From: JAGXQV01 sp964505475
GTDB taxonomy: Bacteria > Pseudomonadota > Gammaproteobacteria > Burkholderiales > Sulfuricellaceae
Reading direction: 5' to 3'
NCBI GenBank assembly: GCA_964505475.1
Contig: CAZDIJ010000013.1
Span: forward strand, 1-57,882
DNA: 57,882 nucleotides
Numbering within the stretch: position 1 is the first letter of the stretch; each line of letters begins with the position of its first letter. The notes beneath the pieces are model-generated. The model worked only from the letters and a program-made list of their open reading frames with translations, made no database searches and was not told the origin of the DNA. Shown here piece after piece: positions 49,185-55,601 of the stretch. The translations under genes were made by a program, and so were the position numbers.

Positions 49185-50573
49185 CTATAGCAGCAAGCGC
49201 CGCACGTCCGCCAGCATCTGGCTGAGAGTAGTGATGAAGCGCGCCCCCTGCGCGCCGTCGATGACGCGGTGATCGTAGGACAGCGACAGCGGCATCATCA
49301 GGCGCGGCACGAATTCCTTGCCGTTCCACAGCGGCTTCATGGTGGCGCGCGAAACACCGAGCACCGCCACTTCCGGGGAATTGATGATGGGGGTGAAATA
49401 CGTGCCGCCGATACCGCCCAGGCTGGAAATGCTGAAGCAGCCGCCCTGCATTTCCGCCGGCGAGACTTTCTTGTCGCGCGCCCGCGCGGAAAGGTCGCCC
49501 AGTTCGCGGGCGATGTCCATCACGCCCTTCTTGTCGGCGTCGCGGATCACCGGCACCACCAGCCCTTCCGGGGTATCCACGGCAATGCCGATGTGGAAGT
49601 ATTTTTTCAGCACCAGCGCCTCGCCGTCGGCGGAAAGCGAGGCGTTGAAATCGGGATGCGCTCTCAGCGCGGCAGCCACGGCTTTAATCATGAAGGCCGG
49701 CAGGGTCAGGCGCACGCCCTGTTTCTTGGCCTCCTCGCCCATCGCCTTGCGGAAGCTTTCCAGCTCGGTGATGTCGGCCTCGTCATGCTGGGTGACGTGC
49801 GGCGCGGTGACCCAGTTGCGGTGCAGGTTGGCGCCGGAGAGTTTCTTGATCTTGGTGAGCGGTTTGACCTCGACGGCGCCGAACTTGGCGAAATCCACCA
49901 CCGGCATTTCCAGCACCGTGAGTCCCGCTCCGCCGGCGGACGAACCGCGCGGACGGGAAAGCTCGGACTTGATGAAGGCTTGCACGTCTTCCTTCATGAT
50001 GCGGCGCTTGGGGCCGGAACCCTTGACCAGCGCCAGGTTGACCCCCAGTTCGCGGGCAAAGGCGCGCACCGCCGGGCTGGCGTGGGTCTTGGCCGATGCG
50101 GGAGTTTCTTCCAGCTCCAGAGGCGCCGGACGGGGGGCTGAGATAGGCGCCGCCTTCCCCTCCTCCGCTTGCGGGGGAGGGGTTAGGGGTGGGGGCGACG
50201 CGGGAGGAGCGACGACAGACGTGGATACGCCCTCACCCCCCGCCCCTCTCCCTGCACCCGCAAGGAGTGTCCCCGCCGAGAGCGGCGGCAAAGCCGCTCG
50301 CTCTGGCGAGACGGGAGAGGAGAGTACCGCTTCTTCCGCTTCCATGGTGAGGATCACCGAGCCTTCGGAAACCTTGTCGCCGAGCTTGACGCGCACGGTC
50401 TTGACCGTGCCGGCGTAAGGCGCGGGAATGTCCATGGTCGCCTTGTCGCTTTCCAGGGTAATCAGGGAATCCTCGGCCTTGACGGCGTCGCCGTCCTTGA
50501 CCAGGATTTCGATCACGTCCACTTCGCTGAAACCGCCGATGTCGGGGACGCGCACTTCCTTGATGATAGCCAT
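49185..50573 (-). CDS. aceF: Pyruvate dehydrogenase E2, dihydrolipoyl acetyltransferase
   Basis: Core of the pyruvate dehydrogenase complex; moves acetyl from lipoamide to CoA. 462 residues: one lipoyl domain ~1-80 (TLESDKATMDIPAP), a ~75-residue Pro/Ala linker, a peripheral-subunit-binding domain ~165-200 (ASPAVRAFARELGVNLALVK), and the catalytic domain with LSYDHRVIDGAQGARF at the end. E. coli E2 has three lipoyl domains; here one is in E2 and another in E3. Part of the linker (SSPVSPERAALPPLSAGTLL and LTPPPQAEEG) is encoded by palindromic repeats. It lies 12 bases after aceE. Confidence 0.96.
   Translation of the reverse strand: MAIIKEVRVPDIGGFSEVDVIEILVKDGDAVKAEDSLITLESDKATMDIPAPYAGTVKTVRVKLGDKVSEGSVILTMEAEEAVLSSPVSPERAALPPLSAGTLLAGAGRGAGGEGVSTSVVAPPASPPPLTPPPQAEEGKAAPISAPRPAPLELEETPASAKTHASPAVRAFARELGVNLALVKGSGPKRRIMKEDVQAFIKSELSRPRGSSAGGAGLTVLEMPVVDFAKFGAVEVKPLTKIKKLSGANLHRNWVTAPHVTQHDEADITELESFRKAMGEEAKKQGVRLTLPAFMIKAVAAALRAHPDFNASLSADGEALVLKKYFHIGIAVDTPEGLVVPVIRDADKKGVMDIARELGDLSARARDKKVSPAEMQGGCFSISSLGGIGGTYFTPIINSPEVAVLGVSRATMKPLWNGKEFVPRLMMPLSLSYDHRVIDGAQGARFITTLSQMLADVRRLLL
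50154..50330. repeat. Palindromic repeats within the aceF linker
   Basis: Two repeat-like segments read in frame: CTTCCCCTCCTCCGCTTGCGG with GGGGGAGGGGTTAGGGGTGG (50154-50195), and CCTCACCCCCCGCCCCTCTC (50230-50249) with a GCGGC-rich palindrome and GAGACGGGAGAGGAG (50275-50330). They resemble the intergenic palindrome at 36655-36739 and encode most of the linker between the lipoyl and subunit-binding domains. Confidence 0.6.
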
Positions 50574-50585
50574 GCGTTCCTCCTC

Positions 50586-53243
50586 TTATACCGTCAGCGG
50601 GTTGGGCTTGTCGGCGTCGATGCCGTACTTGGCGATGGCTTCCGCGACCTTGGCGGGCGGCAGGCCGCCTTCGTCGGCCAGCGTCTTGAGCGCCGCCACG
50701 GCGACGTGGAAACGGTCTACCTCGAAGAAACCGCGCAGGTTTTCGCGGCTGTCGCTGCGGCCGAAACCGTCGGTGCCGAGAGTCAGGTAGCGGCGCGGCA
50801 CGAAGGCGCGGATCTGGTCGGCATAGGCCTTCATGTAGTCGCTCGCCGCGATCACCGGGCCGGAACCGTCCTTGAGGCATTTCTCGACATAGCTCAGGCG
50901 CTGCGCGTGCTCGGGGTGCAGCATGTTCCAGCGCTGCACGTCCAAGCCCTCGCGGCGCAGTTCGTTGAAGCTGGTGACGCTCCAGATGTCGGCGGACACG
51001 CCGAAATCCGCTTCCAGCAATTCCGCCGCCGCGATCACCTCGCGCAGGATCACCCCGCTGCCCAGCAGTTGCACCTTGAGCTTCTTCTTCGGCGCGCCGC
51101 GCTGCAACAGGTACATGCCGCGCAGGATGCCCTCCTCGGCGCCCTTCGGCAGCGGCGGATGGGCATAGTTTTCGTTCATGATGGTGATGTAGTAGAAGAC
51201 GTCTTCCTGTTCCTTGTACATGCGGCGCATGCCGTCCTGGACGATTACCGCCAGTTCGTAGGCGTAGCACGGGTCGTAGGAAACGCAGTTGGGGATGGTC
51301 GCGGCGAGGATGTGGCTATGGCCGTCCTCGTGCTGCAAACCCTCGCCGTTGAGGGTGGTGCGCCCCGCCGTGCCGCCCATCAGGAAGCCGCGCGCGCGGA
51401 TGTCGCCGGCCGCCCAGGCGAGGTCGCCGGTGCGTTGCAGGCCGAACATCGAGTAGAAGGTGTAGAACGGGATCATCGGCACGCCGTGGTTGCTGTAGCT
51501 GGTGGCGGCGGCGATCCACGAGGCGAACGCGCCCGCCTCGTTGATGCCTTCCTCGAGTATCTGGCCAGTCTTGGCTTCGCGGTAATAGCTCACCTGGTCG
51601 GCGTCCTGCGGCTCGTAGAGCTGGCCGACCGATGAATAGATGCCCAATTGGCGGAACATCCCTTCCATGCCGAAGGTGCGCGCCTCGTCGGGGACGATGG
51701 GGACGACGTGCTTGCCCACCACCTTGTCCTTGACCAGGGTGGCGAGGATGCGCACGAAGGCCATGGTGGTGGAAACCTCGCGCTCGCCGGTGCCGTTGAG
51801 CTGCGCCTCGAAATCCGACAGCGGCGGCACGTCGAGCGAAGCCGCCTCGCGCTTGCGGGCGGGCAGATAGCCGCCCAACTGCGCGCGGCGCTCCTTGAGG
51901 TAGCGAATTTCCGGGCTGTCTTCGGCCGGCTTGTAGAACGGCACTTCGCGCAGTTGGTCGTCGGGAATCGGGATGTTGAAGCGGTCGCGGAACGCCTTGA
52001 GCGATGCGTCGGACATTTTCTTGGCCTGGTGGGTGATATTCTGGCCTTCGCCCGACTCGCCCATGCCGTAGCCCTTCACCGTCTTGGCCAGGATCACCGT
52101 GGGCTGGCCGGCATGCTTGGTGGCGGCATCGTAGGCGGCATACACCTTCTGCGGGTCGTGGCCGCCGCGGTTGAGACGCCACACATCCTCGTCCGACATG
52201 TTGGCGACCAGCTCCAGCAGTTCCGGGTACTTGCCGAAGAAATGCTTGCGCACGTAGGCGCCGTCCTTCGACTTGTAGTTCTGGTAATCGCCGTCCACGC
52301 ATTCCTCCATGCGCTTGCGCAGCAGACCGGTCTTGTCCATCGCCAGCAGCGGGTCCCAGTAACGCCCCCAGACCACCTTGAGCACATTCCAGCCGGCGCC
52401 GCGGAAATCCGATTCCAGTTCCTGGATGATCTTGCCGTTGCCGCGCACCGGGCCGTCCAATCTCTGGAGGTTACAGTTGATGACGAACACCAGGTTATCG
52501 AGACGCTCGCGCCCGGCCAGGGAAATCGCTCCCAGCGTCTCGGCTTCGTCGGTCTCGCCGTCGCCGAGGAAGGCCCACACCTTGCGCCCGCTGCAATCGA
52601 CGATGCCTCGGTCGGTGAGGTATTTCATGAAGCGCGCCTGGTAGATCGCCTGTAGCGGCCCGAGTCCCATCGACACGGTGGGAAACTGCCAGAAATCCGG
52701 CATCAGCCAGGGATGCGGGTAGGAAGGGATGCCCTCGCCGCCGACTTCCTGGCGGAAATTGCCGAGCTGCTCCTCGCTGATGCGCCCTTCTAGAAAGGCG
52801 CGGGCATAGATGCCGGGCGCCGAATGCCCCTGGATGTACAACAGATCGCCGCCGTGATTTTCGTCGGCGGCATGGAAAAAGTGGTTGAAGCCCACATCAT
52901 AGAGGGTCGCCGCCGAGGCGAAACTGGCGATATGCCCGCCCACGCCAGGACTCTTGGCGTTGGCGCGCATCACCGTGGCCACAGCGTTCCAGCGGATGAT
53001 CGCGCGGATGCGGCGCTCCAGCCCCAGATCGCCGGGGCAGCGCTCTTCCTGGTTGGCCGGGATGGTGTTAAGGTAGGCGGTATTGGCCGAAAACGGGATA
53101 TGCGCGCCGGAACGCCGCGCCTTGTCGATCAGCTTCTCCAGCAGATAATGGGCGCGCTCCGCGCCCTCGAATTCCAGCACCGCGTCGAGGGCATCGAGCC
53201 ACTCCTGGGTTTCCTGTGGGTCGCTATCGGGAATCGGGGTCAT
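50586..53243 (-). CDS. aceE: Pyruvate dehydrogenase E1 component, homodimeric type
   Basis: Thiamine-diphosphate enzyme that decarboxylates pyruvate and acetylates the E2 lipoyl group. The 885-residue product matches the single-chain AceE length (887 in E. coli). The ThDP motif is FLGDGETDEAETLGAIS...NCNLQ; GHIASFASAATLYDVGFNHF, KTVKGYGMGESGEGQNITHQ and SYDPCYAYELAVIVQDG are typical. AGGAGG stands 13 bases before the ATG. It is first in the pdh operon, transcribed away from the aminopeptidase gene; operator-like palindromes lie in the 185-base divergent region. Confidence 0.97.
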   Translation of the reverse strand: MTPIPDSDPQETQEWLDALDAVLEFEGAERAHYLLEKLIDKARRSGAHIPFSANTAYLNTIPANQEERCPGDLGLERRIRAIIRWNAVATVMRANAKSPGVGGHIASFASAATLYDVGFNHFFHAADENHGGDLLYIQGHSAPGIYARAFLEGRISEEQLGNFRQEVGGEGIPSYPHPWLMPDFWQFPTVSMGLGPLQAIYQARFMKYLTDRGIVDCSGRKVWAFLGDGETDEAETLGAISLAGRERLDNLVFVINCNLQRLDGPVRGNGKIIQELESDFRGAGWNVLKVVWGRYWDPLLAMDKTGLLRKRMEECVDGDYQNYKSKDGAYVRKHFFGKYPELLELVANMSDEDVWRLNRGGHDPQKVYAAYDAATKHAGQPTVILAKTVKGYGMGESGEGQNITHQAKKMSDASLKAFRDRFNIPIPDDQLREVPFYKPAEDSPEIRYLKERRAQLGGYLPARKREAASLDVPPLSDFEAQLNGTGEREVSTTMAFVRILATLVKDKVVGKHVVPIVPDEARTFGMEGMFRQLGIYSSVGQLYEPQDADQVSYYREAKTGQILEEGINEAGAFASWIAAATSYSNHGVPMIPFYTFYSMFGLQRTGDLAWAAGDIRARGFLMGGTAGRTTLNGEGLQHEDGHSHILAATIPNCVSYDPCYAYELAVIVQDGMRRMYKEQEDVFYYITIMNENYAHPPLPKGAEEGILRGMYLLQRGAPKKKLKVQLLGSGVILREVIAAAELLEADFGVSADIWSVTSFNELRREGLDVQRWNMLHPEHAQRLSYVEKCLKDGSGPVIAASDYMKAYADQIRAFVPRRYLTLGTDGFGRSDSRENLRGFFEVDRFHVAVAALKTLADEGGLPPAKVAEAIAKYGIDADKPNPLTV

Positions 53244-53257
53244 GCTTTAAACCTCCT

Positions 53258-53346
53258 GACACGGTCAACGTGTCGCTCAACTGTTACATAAGAGTTGCAA
53301 TAACATGTTATGCAACGACTTAATTTTTAAACTCATGTATATGAGT
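53258..53346. promoter_or_regulatory. Cluster of palindromes in the aceE/aminopeptidase divergent region
   Basis: Three inverted repeats in 90 AT-rich bases: GACACG-N5-CGTGTC (53258-53274) just upstream of the aceE ribosome site; a palindrome centred on ATAACATGTTAT (53300-53311), extended by GTTGC / GCAAC arms (53294-53316); and ACTCAT-N4-ATGAGT (53331-53346). The last two look like operator sites for dimeric regulators; the first could be an mRNA hairpin. I cannot name the regulator; no pdhR-like gene is in the window. Confidence 0.5.
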
Positions 53347-53428
53347 TATATGAACATTATTCATCCAGTTCGTTATGATTGACCGAATCGCCGATCAGGT
53401 CAAGACCGGACATTGAGAAGGAACCGCC

Positions 53429-54889
53429 ATGCTGCCAAAGATCACACAATATCAATCACCTATCGGCGCGGAAGGGTTGAAGAAAACCACCCATCTACTG
53501 GTGGTGATGCCGGCCACCAAGGCCTTGCAGGAAGACATTCCCGCCCTTGACGTACTGGCCGGCCTGCTGGCGCGGCGCGGCATGAAGCCGGCCGAATTGG
53601 CCAAGACCCCGGTTTCCGGCGACCTGCCGCACGGCGGCCTGGCGGCGTGGATGATGCTGGATGCCGGGAAGAGCGCTTTCGAGCAACATACCGCCCTGCG
53701 CAAGGCGCTACGGCTCCTGCTCGCCGAGCACCCCCGACAACTGGCCATCGCCGTGTGCGGCGACGAGGCGCAGCGCAAGCATGAAGCGGAATGCGCGGTT
53801 CGCGTCGCCCTGCTCAACGCCGGGCGGCTGCCGCAACGCAAGAAGAAAGACGAACGCAAACCGCTCAAGTCTCTGGCTCTGCACGGGCATCGCGCCACGG
53901 ACGATTTCGCCGCGCTGCGCGCCCTCGCCACCGGCAACTGGCTGACCCGCGAACTGACCATGCTGCCCGCCAACGAACTGACTCCCACGCTTTATCGCCA
54001 GCGCATCCGCGCCCTGGCCGAGGATTACGGCTGGCAGCACGAGGAATACGACATGAAGCGCCTGCGCAAGCTGGGCGCCGGGGCATTCGTCGCGGTGGGA
54101 CAAGGCAGCGACCCGGAGGACGCCGCCATCGTCCATCTGCGCTACCGCGCCAAGGGTGCATCGAAGAACGTCGCCCTGGTCGGCAAGGGCATCTGCTTCG
54201 ACACCGGCGGCCACAACCTCAAGCCGGCGCGCTACATGCACGGCATGCACGAGGACATGAACGGTTCCGCGGTGTGCCTCGGCATCCTGCTGGCGGCCAG
54301 CGAAGCCGGCCTGCCGCTCAACCTGGACGCATGGCTGGCGATCGCGCAGAACCACATCAGCCCCAAGGCCTACAAGCAAAACGACGTGGTGACAGCGCTC
54401 AACGGCACCACCATCGAGATCGTCCACACCGACGCCGAAGGCCGCATGGTGCTGGCCGATACCCTGGCGCTGGCGGCCAAGGACAAGCCCGGCCTGATGG
54501 TGGATTTCGCCACCCTCACCGGCAGCATGGCGACCGCCCTGGGCGACCGCTACAGCGGCATCTTCGCCAACAAGGATGAACTGGTCGAGCAGGCCGTATC
54601 GGCAGGCAAGCGCAGCGGCGAACGGGTCAACGCCTTTCCCCTCGACGCCGATTACGAAGAGAGCCTCGACAGCGACATCGCCGACATCAAGCAATGCACC
54701 ATGGAAGGCGAAGCCGACCACATCCTGGCGGCGCGCTTCTTGATGCGCTTCATCGGCGACACCCCGTGGCTGCACATGGACTTGTCGGCCAGCCGCTGCA
54801 AGGGCGGGCTGGGCGCGGTGGCGACGGATGTCACCGGGTTTGGGGTACAGTGGGGAATCGAATTGCTGGAAGACCACCTGAAACGCTAG
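53429..54889 (+). CDS. M17 family leucyl aminopeptidase-like peptidase
   Basis: A 486-residue dinuclear-zinc aminopeptidase. The metal and catalytic residues of PepA are all present: VGKGICFDTGGHNLKP (Lys, Asp, Lys), MHEDMNGSAVCLGI (Asp), and HTDAEGRMVLADTLALAA (Asp, Glu, Arg). The motif text differs from classic PepA (FDSGG, K.DMCGAA), placing it in a divergent subfamily. The start at 53429 (MLPKITQY) has GAAGGAA about 7 bases upstream. It is divergent from aceE and followed on the other strand by the HEPN gene. Confidence 0.9.
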   Translation: MLPKITQYQSPIGAEGLKKTTHLLVVMPATKALQEDIPALDVLAGLLARRGMKPAELAKTPVSGDLPHGGLAAWMMLDAGKSAFEQHTALRKALRLLLAEHPRQLAIAVCGDEAQRKHEAECAVRVALLNAGRLPQRKKKDERKPLKSLALHGHRATDDFAALRALATGNWLTRELTMLPANELTPTLYRQRIRALAEDYGWQHEEYDMKRLRKLGAGAFVAVGQGSDPEDAAIVHLRYRAKGASKNVALVGKGICFDTGGHNLKPARYMHGMHEDMNGSAVCLGILLAASEAGLPLNLDAWLAIAQNHISPKAYKQNDVVTALNGTTIEIVHTDAEGRMVLADTLALAAKDKPGLMVDFATLTGSMATALGDRYSGIFANKDELVEQAVSAGKRSGERVNAFPLDADYEESLDSDIADIKQCTMEGEADHILAARFLMRFIGDTPWLHMDLSASRCKGGLGAVATDVTGFGVQWGIELLEDHLKR

Positions 54890-54890
54890 G

Positions 54891-55235
54891 CTACTTTTCC
54901 ACCCGGCGCACGTCTTCGTCACGGGCGTGCGCCAGCGGCTTGCCGGCGAAGGCGAGCAGCCGAATTTGCTCGACCTGATTGAGCGATCTGCCATATTCGG
55001 CAGCAAGCAAACCAGGCTTCACCAAATATTTTCCGAATGCGGCAATCAACCCGCGATGGGTTTTGATTTCGGCAGGGTTGATTGACTGCTCCAAGCGCAA
55101 CAACGCGGCATGAGCCGCATCGAACATCGCATAGTATGCGCGATTACAGGCGCCTTCGAGATCACCGTCCGTCATGAGCAACTTGGCGGAAGCCAGGGCG
55201 CGGGTTGCCTTGACCAGATATTCGTCCGGCGTCAC
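54891..55235 (-). CDS. HEPN domain protein (HepT-like toxin candidate)
   Basis: A 114-residue all-helical protein with the HEPN core CNRAYYAMFDAAHAALL. In ribonuclease HEPN proteins the motif is R-x4-6-H; here the position six after the Arg-x pattern is Asp (RAYYAMFD) and a His comes three residues later, so catalysis is uncertain. It starts at GTG in a GTGA overlap with the nucleotidyltransferase gene upstream, the usual MNT-HEPN pairing. In known MntA-HepT pairs the nucleotidyltransferase modifies and silences the HEPN toxin. Confidence 0.82.
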   Translation of the reverse strand: MTPDEYLVKATRALASAKLLMTDGDLEGACNRAYYAMFDAAHAALLRLEQSINPAEIKTHRGLIAAFGKYLVKPGLLAAEYGRSLNQVEQIRLLAFAGKPLAHARDEDVRRVEK

Positions 55236-55575
55236 AAGGCCACGCCTTCACACCGGATATTCTCGATCAGCGCGGGATTGCTGAAGGATTCGGGATGCTC
55301 CCATTCGTCTTCCCACAAGGGGACGGCTTCGACCAATATCCCCGTTTCCAGCAACACGTCGAACGCGATGTCGGCCAGTTTGAGCGCCTCATCAATCCTT
55401 TTTCCATGGACACCGCGCAGCAATACCGCGATGTCGGCGTCGCTGTCGGGAAGAAACGGCGTGCACGACTACCGAAGAGGATCGCAGCGACCAGGTCGTA
55501 TTGAAGCGAGACTTTCTCGACGAAAGCACGCGCAGCCCGCTGGGTGTCACTGTCCAATTCCGCAAGTGTACCCAT
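55232..55575 (-). pseudogene. MNT-type nucleotidyltransferase, frameshifted at the active site
   Basis: The reading frame from the ATG at 55575 gives MGTLAELDSDTQRAARAFVE...AAILFGSRARRFFP, the start of the minimal nucleotidyltransferase GSRAR motif. It then leaves the family pattern, while another frame takes over with PDSDADIAVLLRGVHGKRID and continues to 55232. The switch lies near 55450-55465, between GSRAR and the metal-binding DSD. The spacing suggests loss of 1 or 4 bases. As read, no active enzyme can be made. It may be a real mutation, programmed slippage at TTTCTTCCC, or a sequencing error. The partner HEPN gene downstream is intact. Confidence 0.8.
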
Positions 55576-55601
55576 GCACCCTCCCTAATGACCAACCGGG
55601 G

